Program-made: the position numbers and the translations under genes
Notes under the pieces: model-generated
The model's input: only the letters and a program-made list of their open reading frames with translations
Databases searched by the model: none
Told to the model about the DNA's origin: nothing
Shown here: piece after piece, positions 49,557 through 57,635 of the stretch
Position numbering within the stretch: position 1 is the stretch's first letter
Layout of the letters: every line of letters begins with the position of its first letter
Assembly (NCBI RefSeq): GCF_900111125.1
Contig: NZ_FOGE01000003.1
Location: 124,001-188,000, forward strand
Length of the DNA: 64,000 bases
Reading direction: 5' to 3'
DNA from: Sphingobium sp. YR768
Lineage (GTDB): Bacteria > Pseudomonadota > Alphaproteobacteria > Sphingomonadales > Sphingomonadaceae

Positions 49557-50317
49557 TAGACGTCGCGGCCACCCGCCGCATCATAGGCCGTCATGACCCG
49601 GCGCAACGCCGCCGGGCCGAGCGGCCTGCGCCCCGCATCCGGCACGACCGCGCCAATGCCCTTGAGATGCGCCAGCAAGGCCCGCGCGCCATGGGCCTCC
49701 AACAGGACCGTCTCTTCAAAGGCGAAGGCATCCTCCTGCCCCGCCAGCATCGCGCGCAGGGCTTCGATCGACGGATAGTCCGGCACCCCGCTCGCCTCCC
49801 CACAGGCGGCATGGGCGGCACGCCAACCGGCAAAGCTGCCCTGCCCCATGGTCGAGAAGATCAGGCTTCCCCCCGGCCGCAACAGCCCGGCCAGCCGTCC
49901 GATCGCCGCAGGCAGATCATCGAACCACTGAAAGGCCAGGCTGGACAGGATCAGGTCGAACCACGGCCCGTCGAACGGCGGCGCTTCGCCATCCATGGCC
50001 AGAAACTGCCCCGCAACCCGGCCATGCGACGCCGCCTGCTCCAGCATGCCCGGCGAAATATCGGTGGCGATCAGTTCCGCGCCCGGCCAGCGGGACTGGA
50101 TGTCGCGGGTCAGCAGGCCGGTGCCGCATCCCACCTCCAGGATGCGCGCCACGCCCTTCCCCCTCTGCCGCTGCGCAATATCCGCCACCATCGCCGCCGC
50201 CAGCCGCTGCGGCCCGGCATGCGCCTCATAATGGCCCGCCGCCGCACCGAAGGCGTCGCTTATCCGTTGTTTGCGGCTGTCATTCATGGGTGAGGCATTG
50301 GCGATTTGCAGGGCCAT
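49514..50317 (-). CDS. bioC: Malonyl-ACP O-methyltransferase (BioC-like)
   Basis: A 267-residue class I methyltransferase. BioC methylates malonyl-ACP to start biotin synthesis. The sequence fits: RKQRISDAFGAAAGHYEAHAGPQ at the start, SAM motif ILEVGCGTGLLT, FDLILSSLAFQWF and GSLIFSTMG. Other biotin genes are not here, so BioC identity is probable rather than certain. The start is ambiguous: ATG 50317 is used, but ATG 50287 is possible and neither has a good ribosome site. Confidence 0.8.
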   Translation of the reverse strand: MALQIANASPMNDSRKQRISDAFGAAAGHYEAHAGPQRLAAAMVADIAQRQRGKGVARILEVGCGTGLLTRDIQSRWPGAELIATDISPGMLEQAASHGRVAGQFLAMDGEAPPFDGPWFDLILSSLAFQWFDDLPAAIGRLAGLLRPGGSLIFSTMGQGSFAGWRAAHAACGEASGVPDYPSIEALRAMLAGQEDAFAFEETVLLEAHGARALLAHLKGIGAVVPDAGRRPLGPAALRRVMTAYDAAGGRDVYQLLIGRVTRAAQA

Positions 50318-50421
50318 GGTCAACGTTTTGGCGACGCAGGCTGGGTGGCGTGGGTAAATTCAGGTGCCGCTGGAGGGCGGGTTTGGGTGAAAACACGACA
50401 TTCCGGTTCTAGCCCAACCGT

Positions 50422-50492
50422 GTTCCTGCGAAGGCAGGAACCCAGGGCAATGAAGCGTCAGGGCGCCCCTAGGCTCCTGCTTTCGCAGGAGC
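50422..50492. repeat. Dispersed double-hairpin repeat (family A, copy 2)
   Basis: Hairpins GTTCCTGC/GCAGGAAC (50422-50441) and GCTCCTGC/GCAGGAGC (50473-50492). Its spacer has CCCAGGG left and CCTAG right, the mirror of the copy at 2305-2385. Confidence 0.78.
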
Positions 50493-50545
50493 ACACCATC
50501 GCCGTGTATGTCGACTTCTGGTCGGTAACGGCGGCTTCCCCATTC

Positions 50546-50635
50546 CGTCGTGCTGAACTTGTTTCAGCATCCATCCCGCCTCCGGGTCCATTGACCAAGA
50601 GGAGGAATGGACCCTGAGACAAGTTCAGGGCGACG
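50546..50635. repeat. Dispersed inverted repeat (family G)
   Basis: CGTCGTGCTGAACTTGTTTC (50546 onward) faces ACAAGTTCAGGGCGACG (ending 50635) across some 36 bp. This type of pair is common between genes in sphingomonads, as far as I know; only this copy is in the window. Confidence 0.7.
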
Positions 50636-50815
50636 ATGATGGAAAGGTCCACTTCTGGTCGACTTCCCTCCATCCCGAACATATGCACGCCACCCAGCCG
50701 CGCTAAAATACAACCGCAAGGAACAAGAACCTTTTCACCACCTATGCAAAGGCACTAGGCGCATTGGCAAAGCCTTACCGCGCCGACCGCCCCCCCCCCA
50801 AAGGAACCCGCCTCC

Positions 50816-52057
50816 ATGTCATCCTCCCCCCGCATTCCCGCCATGGACGTGCTGCGTGGCTGCGCGGTCATGGGCATAGTGTGGATGAACATCACCGCCT
50901 TCGCCCTGCCGCAAAATGCCTATTTCAATCCGGCGGTATCGGGCTGGACGGGGGCCGGGGACGTGGTTTTCTGGGCGGTGAGCCTGCTGTTCGTGGACGG
51001 CAAGATGCGCGGCCTGTTCGCCCTGCTGTTCGGCGCATCGATGCTGTTGCTGATCGATCGGGAGGAAATGGCCGGGCGCGACGGGCGGCGCACGCAGATG
51101 GTTCGCCTCGGCTGGCTATTCGTGCTGGGCTGCGCGCATTTCTTCCTGCTGTGGTGGGGGGACATATTGCGCGTCTATGCGCTGGTCGGCCTGTTCGCGA
51201 TGCTCTTCGTCGGGCAGGAGCCGCTCGCTCTGGTCAAGCGCGCCTTCCTCTGCTTCCTGCTGCAATTCCTGCTGGTCGCAGCCTTCATCGCCAGCCTCTA
51301 TCTTTGGCGGAACGGCACCGCCGCACCGGATGCCAGCATCGCCATGCGCACCGGCTTTGCCGATTTCATGAGCGCGCTGGCCGATCCCGCCAACACCGCG
51401 ACGCAGGGCGAAATCCTCACCTATCGCAGCGGCTTTGCCACGATCCTGCAAGCGAAGCTGGCCGAATTTCCCGGCGAATGGGTGTGGGGCTTCCTGTTCA
51501 CCGCCTTTGAGACGCTGGGCTTCATGCTGCTCGGCATGGCAATGTTGAAGGGCGGCTTCCTGACCGGCGGCTGGGACGCGGAGCAATATCGCCGCACCGC
51601 GCGCCATTGCTTCCTCATCGGTCTGCCGCCCATGGCGGGCCTCGCTTTGTGGGTGTGGTGGAGCGGTTTCGCGCCGCTCCCCGCTTATGGCGTCGCCCTT
51701 GCCTGGTCGCTGCCCTTCCGCATCCCGCTCACCGTCGGCTGGGCCGCGCTGATCCTTTGGCTGATGGCCCGCCATCGCGCCAGCCCGCTGATCGGCCGCA
51801 TCGCCGCCGCCGGCCGGATGACGCTCAGCAACTATCTGGGCGCCAGCCTGATCATGACCGCGCTCTTCTATGGCTGGGGCCTTGGCCTGTTCGCCCATGT
51901 CCGCCCGGCCCTGCTCCCGCTGTTCGTTCTGGCGAGCTGGGCGGCGATGCTGCTCTGGTCGAAACCCTATGCAGCCCGATTCGCGATGGGACCGGCCGAA
52001 TGGGTCTGGCGCAGCCTGTGCCTCGGCCGGCCGCAAAAGATTCGCAAAATCACCTGA
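50816..52057 (+). CDS. DUF418/YeiB-type membrane protein
   Basis: A 413-residue membrane protein with roughly ten hydrophobic segments. The start IPAMDVLRGCAVMGIVWMNI and the later KMRGLFALLFGASMLLL, with a C-terminal DUF418 part ending in FGMGPAEWVWRSL-like residues, match the YeiB family (acyltransferase-like membrane proteins of unknown role). AAAGGA at 50800-50805 is 10 nt before the ATG and abuts the C tract. Confidence 0.87.
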   Translation: MSSSPRIPAMDVLRGCAVMGIVWMNITAFALPQNAYFNPAVSGWTGAGDVVFWAVSLLFVDGKMRGLFALLFGASMLLLIDREEMAGRDGRRTQMVRLGWLFVLGCAHFFLLWWGDILRVYALVGLFAMLFVGQEPLALVKRAFLCFLLQFLLVAAFIASLYLWRNGTAAPDASIAMRTGFADFMSALADPANTATQGEILTYRSGFATILQAKLAEFPGEWVWGFLFTAFETLGFMLLGMAMLKGGFLTGGWDAEQYRRTARHCFLIGLPPMAGLALWVWWSGFAPLPAYGVALAWSLPFRIPLTVGWAALILWLMARHRASPLIGRIAAAGRMTLSNYLGASLIMTALFYGWGLGLFAHVRPALLPLFVLASWAAMLLWSKPYAARFAMGPAEWVWRSLCLGRPQKIRKIT

Positions 52058-52117
52058 ATACTATTGCGACCCATTATCAGACGCGCTATCTCCACAGCCA
52101 TCAGGAGAATCTCTTCG

Positions 52118-52288
52118 ATGGTCGTGTGCGTTTGCAATGCTATTCGGGAAAAAGACGTGCGGGAAGCGGCACGTAACGGCGCTGATACGCCGTGCAGCGC
52201 TTACGCCCAATTTGGCCGCCGCCCTAAATGCGGCCAGTGCGTGTCCTTCGCCCGCACCATCATCGCCGCGGAGCGCGCTTCGGCCTGA
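52118..52288 (+). CDS. bfd: Bacterioferritin-associated ferredoxin Bfd
   Basis: A 56-residue [2Fe-2S] protein that reduces and mobilises iron from bacterioferritin. The cysteine pattern VCVCNAIRE and KCGQC gives Cys4, Cys6, Cys38 and Cys41 (C-x-C and C-x2-C), as in the family. The start is ATG 52118 with AGGAG 9 nt upstream. It is upstream of bfr by 164 bp. Confidence 0.92.
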   Translation: MVVCVCNAIREKDVREAARNGADTPCSAYAQFGRRPKCGQCVSFARTIIAAERASA

Positions 52289-52452
52289 CAGGTTCGCCTG
52301 ACGGGATTGCGAAGCATCCGCACGGGAAAGGCGAGAACATCACGCAATAGCATGGTGGAAAATGCCCGATTATCAAGGGTTTTTGGCTTAACAGACAGTA
52401 GCCGAAACGATATACTGACGGCGTTCCCCCTATTCTGCCGGAGTATAACGCC

Positions 52453-52932
52453 ATGAAGGGCGACCCGAAGGTCATCGACTATCTGAACGAGGTGCTCAAG
52501 AATGAGCTGACCGCGATCAACCAATATTTCCTCCACTATCGCGTGCTCAACCATTGGGGCATCGAGAAGCTGGCTAAGTTCGAATATGCCGAATCCATTG
52601 ATGAGATGAAGCATGCGGACAAGGTGGCGGAACGCATCCTGTTCCTGGACGGCCTGCCCAATTTCCAGCTGCTCGGCCGCCTGAAGATCGGCGAAACCGT
52701 CGAGGAAATCCTCAAGGCCGACCTCGAACTGGAATATGAAGCGCTGCCCGTGCTGCGCGACGCGATCGCCTATTGCGAATCCATCAAGGATTTCGTCAGC
52801 CGCGACCTGTTCCAATATATCCTCGAAAGCGAGGAAGAGCATGTCGACACGCTGGAAACCCAGTTCGAAATGATCGAACGCATGGGCATCCAGAATTATG
52901 TCCAGTTGCAGAGCAAGGCCAAGGAAGACTGA
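52453..52932 (+). CDS. bfr: Bacterioferritin
   Basis: Iron-storage haem protein. The 159-residue product has the full dinuclear ferroxidase set Glu18, Glu51, His54, Glu94, Glu127 and His130, and Met52, the haem ligand. Length and residues match the family. The start begins MKGDPKVIDYLNEVL. The short bfd gene upstream acts with it. A clear Fur or Irr box was not identified in the 164-bp gap. A terminator follows. Confidence 0.96.
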   Translation: MKGDPKVIDYLNEVLKNELTAINQYFLHYRVLNHWGIEKLAKFEYAESIDEMKHADKVAERILFLDGLPNFQLLGRLKIGETVEEILKADLELEYEALPVLRDAIAYCESIKDFVSRDLFQYILESEEEHVDTLETQFEMIERMGIQNYVQLQSKAKED

Positions 52933-52983
52933 TCGCTCCGCGATCGGGGGAAGACTGATCCTCCCCGGCTTGCCGATTATCTT

Positions 52984-53015
52984 AAAAGGGGCGTCCCATT
53001 GGGGCGCCCCTTTTT
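52984..53015 (+). terminator. Rho-independent terminator of bfr
   Basis: AAAAGGGGCG (52984-52993) pairs with CGCCCCTTTT (53005-53014), with the T run continuing to 53015. It lies about 50 bp after the bfr stop codon. Confidence 0.9.
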
Positions 53016-53027
53016 CTGTCAGAGCCC

Positions 53028-53096
53028 TTTTGGAAAATGCGCGGAAGAGCGCATTTTCGATCCCGCACCAGAGGCGTATTTCCAAAAAGACTCTTA
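53028..53096. repeat. Multi-hairpin repeat (family F, copy 3) after mutT
   Basis: Outer TTTTGG (53028-53033) with CCAAAA (53082-53087); inner AAAATGCGC (53034-53042) with GCGCATTTT (53049-53057). It ends with AGACTCTTA, whose TTA is the complement of the mutT stop codon. It resembles copies at 38432-38574 and 41042-41146. Confidence 0.78.
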
Positions 53097-53501
53097 GAGC
53101 AACGCTTCAAGCAGCCCGATCAGCGGCAAATCCGCCGGCGGCATCTCCAGCCCGTACATCTGGGCCGGACGCACCCATTTGAGCGCCGTCGCTTCGTGCA
53201 TCTGGGGCACGCCCTTCCACTTGCGACAGACATAGAGCAGCAGCAGCAGATGCCGGTCGCCCAGCGGTTCGCTGGCGAAGGTCGCGGGCGCCAGGCAACT
53301 GGCATGCGTCTCTATCCCCAATTCCTCTTCAAGCTCGCGCACCAGCGCCGCTTCGGGTGTTTCGCCCGGCTCCACCTTGCCACCCGGAAATTCCCACAGG
53401 CCCGCCAGCGCCTTGCCGGGCGGACGCTGCTGCAACAGCACGCGGCCATCGGCATCCACCAACGCTACGGCGACAACTAACAGGGGAGAAAAAGACGACA
53501 T
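53094..53501 (-). CDS. mutT: 8-oxo-dGTP diphosphatase MutT
   Basis: Cleans oxidised nucleotides. The 135-residue product has a canonical Nudix box, GGKVEPGETPEAALVRELEEELGI, and the start LLVVAVALVDADGRVLLQQRP. It is closer to MutT than to other Nudix hydrolases by length and the WEFPGGK context. Its stop codon lies within repeat family F. Confidence 0.93.
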   Translation of the reverse strand: MSSFSPLLVVAVALVDADGRVLLQQRPPGKALAGLWEFPGGKVEPGETPEAALVRELEEELGIETHASCLAPATFASEPLGDRHLLLLLYVCRKWKGVPQMHEATALKWVRPAQMYGLEMPPADLPLIGLLEALL

Positions 53502-53581
53502 AAGGTTCCGGGCAAAAGGGCTTTGTTAACCGTGCTTGCTTTACACGTCTTGCGGGGACTGTCTGTAGCCAAGTGGGGATA

Positions 53582-53770
53582 ATGATGCGCGGGCTTCTAG
53601 AGATCATTGCCCGATGGGGACTGGTGCGGTGCCAACGCGGCGCCACCGCCATCGAATATGCGCTGATCCTGGCGATGGTCGTTCTGGCCATGATCGCCGC
53701 GCTCACCAATGTCGCGAACAAGACCACCAAGATGTGGAACAACGTCGCGACAGAAGTAACCAACAATTAA
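53582..53770 (+). CDS. Flp-type IVb pilin, first copy
   Basis: A 62-residue small pilin. After a basic leader it has RGATAIEYALILAMVVLAMIAAL, where cleavage by the Tad/Cpa prepilin peptidase follows the Gly. The start could be ATG 53582 or 53585; GTG 53573 is also in frame. The second pilin gene begins 139 bp later. No tad/cpa assembly genes lie in the window. Confidence 0.85.
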   Translation: MMRGLLEIIARWGLVRCQRGATAIEYALILAMVVLAMIAALTNVANKTTKMWNNVATEVTNN

Positions 53771-53909
53771 CCATCAATATTTGACAGCCGCTTATGCCCA
53801 TTAAGGGTTTTTCAACAGAGCGGCTCTAATTCAAGTCTTGCTGACCACCAATTATCCAAGCGGGGCGGCCGGGTAGTTTAACGTAGAAATTCAATCAAGG
53901 AGACGTCAG

Positions 53910-54071
53910 ATGAAGTTCGTCCGTAAGATGCTGAAGAATGAAAAGGGTGCCACCGCGATCGAATACGGCCTGATCGCCGCTCTGATCGCCGTCGCTGCCA
54001 TCGGCGCGATGACCAGCCTGGGCAGCAAGCTCGGCAGCACCTTCAACAATGTTTCGGGCAACCTGAAGTAA
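53910..54071 (+). CDS. Flp-type IVb pilin, second copy
   Basis: A 53-residue pilin: leader MKFVRKMLKNEKG, then ATAIEYGLIAALIAVAAIGA and a short tail ending NLK. AAGGAG lies 8 nt before the ATG. It is closer to canonical Flp pilins than the first copy and is followed by a terminator. Confidence 0.92.
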   Translation: MKFVRKMLKNEKGATAIEYGLIAALIAVAAIGAMTSLGSKLGSTFNNVSGNLK

Positions 54072-54094
54072 GCCTGAGACGATTGTCGGGACAG

Positions 54095-54127
54095 GAGGCG
54101 GCGGACCTTGGGTCCGCCGCCTCTTTT
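54095..54127 (+). terminator. Rho-independent terminator of the pilin genes
   Basis: A 13-bp perfect stem, GAGGCGGCGGACC (54095-54107) with 54111-54123, around a TTG loop, then TTTT. Confidence 0.9.
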
Positions 54128-54139
54128 CGTTTACACCCT

Positions 54140-55615
54140 TTACCAGCTCACGATCTTAACCCGCTGCCCCGGCCGCAGCGTGGCGCCGGATGTCAGCGCA
54201 TTGATCGTCAAAAAGCGTTCCAGCGGATAATCGCTATAGGCCATGCGCTTGGCCATCGACTGGACGGTGTCGCCGGCCTTGACCGTCACCACCTGTACGC
54301 GGCGCGGCTTGATCGCCGCCGCTTCCTGCGCCGACAGGCGCTGCACCGATTGCACCATCGAAGTGAAGGGACCAATGCCCTTCCCCGCCGGCGTCAGCAG
54401 CAGGAAATGATAGGCTTTGCCGTCGCCAAACTCATAAGCGAAGACAGTGGCGTCGACCTGACTGGACTGGCTGCTCGCGCGCACCGTGCGCCAGGCGGCC
54501 GGCAGACCGTTGACGGTGGTGCGGCTCACCTCTCCCTCCGGCACGCCATCGCCGCCGCCCAGCTTGGCGAACACGCTGTTGATATAGGTCGCCAGATTGC
54601 CCGTATAGGCCGCCGCGCTGAACTGCGCCTGCCCGCCCGATCCGGTGATCGACACCGCATCCGACCCATTTTCCATGCCAAAGCCACTGGGCGCCGCAAA
54701 GGCGACGCGCAGGTGGGGATGACGGAAGCGATTGCCGTCGATCACGCCCTGTTTGGGATCATCGCCATAGAGGACGCCATCCAGCGCATTGAGGAAGGCG
54801 TCCCGATTGCGCACCTTGCTGGTCGATCGGGTCGTGGATGCGACCTCTGCGGCGCGCGTCACACGGGACGCGGGATCAGGATGGGTGCTCGCCCATTCCG
54901 GAGTCGATCGCGCATTACCCGCAACCTGCGCATCCAGATTGCTCTGCGCCGCCAGTGACGCCAGCATGTCCGACAGCGCGCGCGGATCATAGCCGCCCGA
55001 CGCCAGATAGCGGATGCCCAGATCGTCCGCCTCATATTCCTGACTGCGGGAGAATTTGAGCGTCAGCAACTGGCTACCCGTGCCGATCCCCTTCTGCACC
55101 AGTCCGGCCAGGCCCGAATCGCCCAGAAACGCTCCCGCCAGCGCGCCCAGCAGCGCCCCGCCAATAGCATTGCGCTGCGCCGCCTTCTGCCGCCGCTGGC
55201 CATGCTGAGCGGCGACATGGCCGACCTCATGCCCCAGCACGCCGGCCAGTTCGGCCTCGTCATTCATCAGCGCCATCAATTGCCGCGTGACATAGACATA
55301 GCCGCCGGGGATAGCGAAAGCGTTATTCACCGGGCTGTTGAGCAGGGTGACGGTAAAATCCCCCTGCGCATTGGACAGGCCGGACTGGACCGCGATCCGC
55401 CGCCCGACCCCTTCCACATATTTGGCCTGCGGGCCTACATAAGCGCCGCCAAATTCCTTCAGCAATTCAGGATGCTGCTTGGCGCCGCTCGCCTTTTCCT
55501 GCGCGCTGATCGAGGAAACGGTGCGAATCGCCCGCTGCTGCCCGATCACCGACGGCGCACTCAACGCCACCGCCAGCGCCGCACCCGTGCAGCCCAGCGA
55601 CATCTTCCAGTTCAT
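54140..55615 (-). CDS. Exported M48 metalloprotease with C-terminal LysM-like domain
   Basis: A 491-residue zinc protease of the M48 (HtpX/BepA-like) type with a signal peptide ending VIGQQ. The active site HEVGH is in LGHEVGHVAAQHG. A central region of unknown type follows, and the C-terminus (VTVKAGDTVQSMAKRMAYSD to PGQRVKIVSW) resembles LysM, so it may sit at peptidoglycan. BepA-like proteins help LPS and barrel assembly, but this link is inferred. The ATG at 55615 has GGAG upstream; the longer frame is not used. Confidence 0.9.
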   Translation of the reverse strand: MNWKMSLGCTGAALAVALSAPSVIGQQRAIRTVSSISAQEKASGAKQHPELLKEFGGAYVGPQAKYVEGVGRRIAVQSGLSNAQGDFTVTLLNSPVNNAFAIPGGYVYVTRQLMALMNDEAELAGVLGHEVGHVAAQHGQRRQKAAQRNAIGGALLGALAGAFLGDSGLAGLVQKGIGTGSQLLTLKFSRSQEYEADDLGIRYLASGGYDPRALSDMLASLAAQSNLDAQVAGNARSTPEWASTHPDPASRVTRAAEVASTTRSTSKVRNRDAFLNALDGVLYGDDPKQGVIDGNRFRHPHLRVAFAAPSGFGMENGSDAVSITGSGGQAQFSAAAYTGNLATYINSVFAKLGGGDGVPEGEVSRTTVNGLPAAWRTVRASSQSSQVDATVFAYEFGDGKAYHFLLLTPAGKGIGPFTSMVQSVQRLSAQEAAAIKPRRVQVVTVKAGDTVQSMAKRMAYSDYPLERFLTINALTSGATLRPGQRVKIVSW

Positions 55616-55744
55616 GACTCTCCACCCTCTGCCGTTACCCCTACGTAACGAGCAACCATGGCGGGCCGTTCCCGGAAAAGCGAGCGAAGAGCGCGCAATC
55701 AATCCTGTTTTCCGGCCGGTCGATAGCGCCCGGCCGGGCAGGGT

Positions 55745-56689
55745 TCAGACGCCGATGGCGAGGAATTTGTCGGCGCGGTCAGTGCGCAGCGCCTGCGCGC
55801 CCAGACCATCGAGCGCATCCAGTTCCGCCTCGATCGCCGAACCCAGATTGGCGATGGCCAGCACCGGATCACGATGCGCGCCGCCCACCGGTTCGGCCAC
55901 GATCCGGTCGATCACGCCCAGCGTCTTCAAATGCTGCGCCGTCACCTGCATCGCGGTCGCCGCGTCGCTCGCCTTTTCGGCGGTACGCCACAGGATCGAT
56001 GCGCAGCCTTCGGGCGAAATCACCGAATAAATGGCATGTTCGAACATCAGCACGCGATTCGCCGCCGCCAGCGCGATCGCGCCGCCCGATCCGCCTTCGC
56101 CTACCACGGCCGCCACCATCGGCACGCCCAGCGCCAGACAGGCTTCGGTCGAACGAGCAATCGCTTCGGCCTGACCACGCTCTTCCGCCTGCACGCCTGG
56201 AAAAGCGCCCGACGTGTCGACCAGGCTGACTACCGGAAGGCCGAATCGGTCGGCCAGTTCCATCAGGCGGATCGCCTTGCGATAGCCTTCGGGCTTGGCC
56301 ATGCCGAAATTGTGGCGCACGCGGCTGGCGGTATCGTCGCCCTTTTCGTGGCCGATCACCATGACCTTGCGCTCGCCCAGCGTGGCGAAGCCGCCGATGA
56401 TCGCCTGATCGTCGGCAAAGGCGCGGTCGCCCGCCAGCGGCATGAAATTGTCGAACATCCCCGCGACATAGTCCTTGAAATGCGGACGGTCGGGGTGCCG
56501 GGCCACCTGCGTCTTCTGCCAGGGCGTCAGCTTGGCATAGGTGTCGCCCAGCAGCTTGGCCGCGCGCTGCTCCAGCGTCGCGATCTCGCCATCGATGTTG
56601 ATATCACCCACGCTGGCGGTCGCGCGCAGTTCGACGATGCGCGCTTCCAGCTCCGCGATCGGCTTTTCAAATTCCAGAAAGCTTACCAT
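55745..56689 (-). CDS. accA: Acetyl-CoA carboxylase carboxyltransferase subunit alpha
   Basis: Carboxyltransferase alpha subunit that makes malonyl-CoA for fatty acid synthesis, with AccD. The 314-residue product shows [18 protein letters not shown] at the start, [11 protein letters not shown], and the [12 protein letters not shown] region. accD is not here. It follows xerD after 11 bp in one transcription unit. Confidence 0.96.
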   Translation of the reverse strand: MVSFLEFEKPIAELEARIVELRATASVGDINIDGEIATLEQRAAKLLGDTYAKLTPWQKTQVARHPDRPHFKDYVAGMFDNFMPLAGDRAFADDQAIIGGFATLGERKVMVIGHEKGDDTASRVRHNFGMAKPEGYRKAIRLMELADRFGLPVVSLVDTSGAFPGVQAEERGQAEAIARSTEACLALGVPMVAAVVGEGGSGGAIALAAANRVLMFEHAIYSVISPEGCASILWRTAEKASDAATAMQVTAQHLKTLGVIDRIVAEPVGGAHRDPVLAIANLGSAIEAELDALDGLGAQALRTDRADKFLAIGV

Positions 56690-56700
56690 GGCGCAAGGCG

Positions 56701-57633
56701 TTAGGGCGATGGCGCGTCGCCGTCAACGCGCGGATGCGGGTTCCGGCCTGTCATTGCCGCCAGCGGATGGCGCTGATTGACCAGTTCGACCAGCCGTCGA
56801 CTGTCCACATGGGTATAAATTTGCGTCGTGCCAATATCCGCATGGCCCAGCATCATCTGCAGCGCACGCAGGTCCGCCCCGCCCTCCAGCAAATGAGTGG
56901 CAAAGGCATGGCGCAGCACATGTGGGCTGACCCGTTCGGGCGCGATGCCCACCGCAGCGGCCAGGCTTTTCACAAGTTGATACAGGCGGATGCGGCTCAA
57001 ATGGCTCTTCCCTGAAGGAAACAGCCACATATTGTCCGACGGCACATGGGGCAGCCAGGCGGCCACGGCGGCGCGCGCCCGATCGGATATCGGCACCAGC
57101 CGCTCCCGCGCGCCCTTCCCCTTCAGGATCAGGAAGGGCCGGTCCACCGCCAAGGCCCGGCGCGGCAGCGACACCAGTTCGGTCGCGCGCAGGCCCGATC
57201 CATAGAGCAATTCGATCAGCGCCGCGAGCCGCAGGTCGAGGGGAACGGGATGCTCCACCGCCAGTCGTTCAGCGATCCAGCCAAAGAACAGATCGACTTC
57301 ACCCGTCGACAATATCTTGGGCAAAGATCGTCCCCGCACCGGGCGCGGCAAAGCGGCGGAAGGATTGTCGGCGCGCAGTCCCTCTTCCTCCAGAAAGGCG
57401 TAGAAGGCCCGCAACGCAGACGTCTTGCGCGCCACGGAAGAGGCCGCCAGCGCCGCCCATTGTTCCGCCAGCGTCCCGATCGCAGCCTTGCTCGCGCCGC
57501 CCAGCCCCCCCAGCAAGTCGCCCGCCCCGGTCAGGTCGGCGCGATAGGCCAGCAAGGTATTGCGCGACGCGCCGCGTTCCGCCGCCATCATTTCCAGAAA
57601 GCGGTCGATCAGGGCGGCGTCATCCTGCCCCAT
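56701..57633 (-). CDS. xerD: Tyrosine recombinase XerD
   Basis: Resolves chromosome dimers at dif with XerC. The 310-residue product has the catalytic Arg in [27 protein letters not shown] with His and Arg, and the nucleophile Tyr in TTQIYTHVD. The N-terminal SAM-like part starts [20 protein letters not shown]. It is a housekeeping recombinase, not a phage integrase. It starts 2 bp after the stop of the unknown 607-residue protein. Confidence 0.95.
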   Translation of the reverse strand: MGQDDAALIDRFLEMMAAERGASRNTLLAYRADLTGAGDLLGGLGGASKAAIGTLAEQWAALAASSVARKTSALRAFYAFLEEEGLRADNPSAALPRPVRGRSLPKILSTGEVDLFFGWIAERLAVEHPVPLDLRLAALIELLYGSGLRATELVSLPRRALAVDRPFLILKGKGARERLVPISDRARAAVAAWLPHVPSDNMWLFPSGKSHLSRIRLYQLVKSLAAAVGIAPERVSPHVLRHAFATHLLEGGADLRALQMMLGHADIGTTQIYTHVDSRRLVELVNQRHPLAAMTGRNPHPRVDGDAPSP

Positions 57634-57635
57634 GG

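Larger units (their letters stand above)
50318..50815. other. Gap of about 500 bp with two repeat families and a C tract
   Basis: No gene is supported here. It holds family A copy 2 (50422-50492), an inverted repeat of family G (50546-50635) and, at the right end, a run of ten C (50790-50799) before the DUF418 ribosome site. The rest shows nothing I can name. Confidence 0.6.

Noticed and set aside
56701..57633. XerD as a phage or element integrase
   Set aside because: It has the normal chromosomal context and family features of the housekeeping recombinase.
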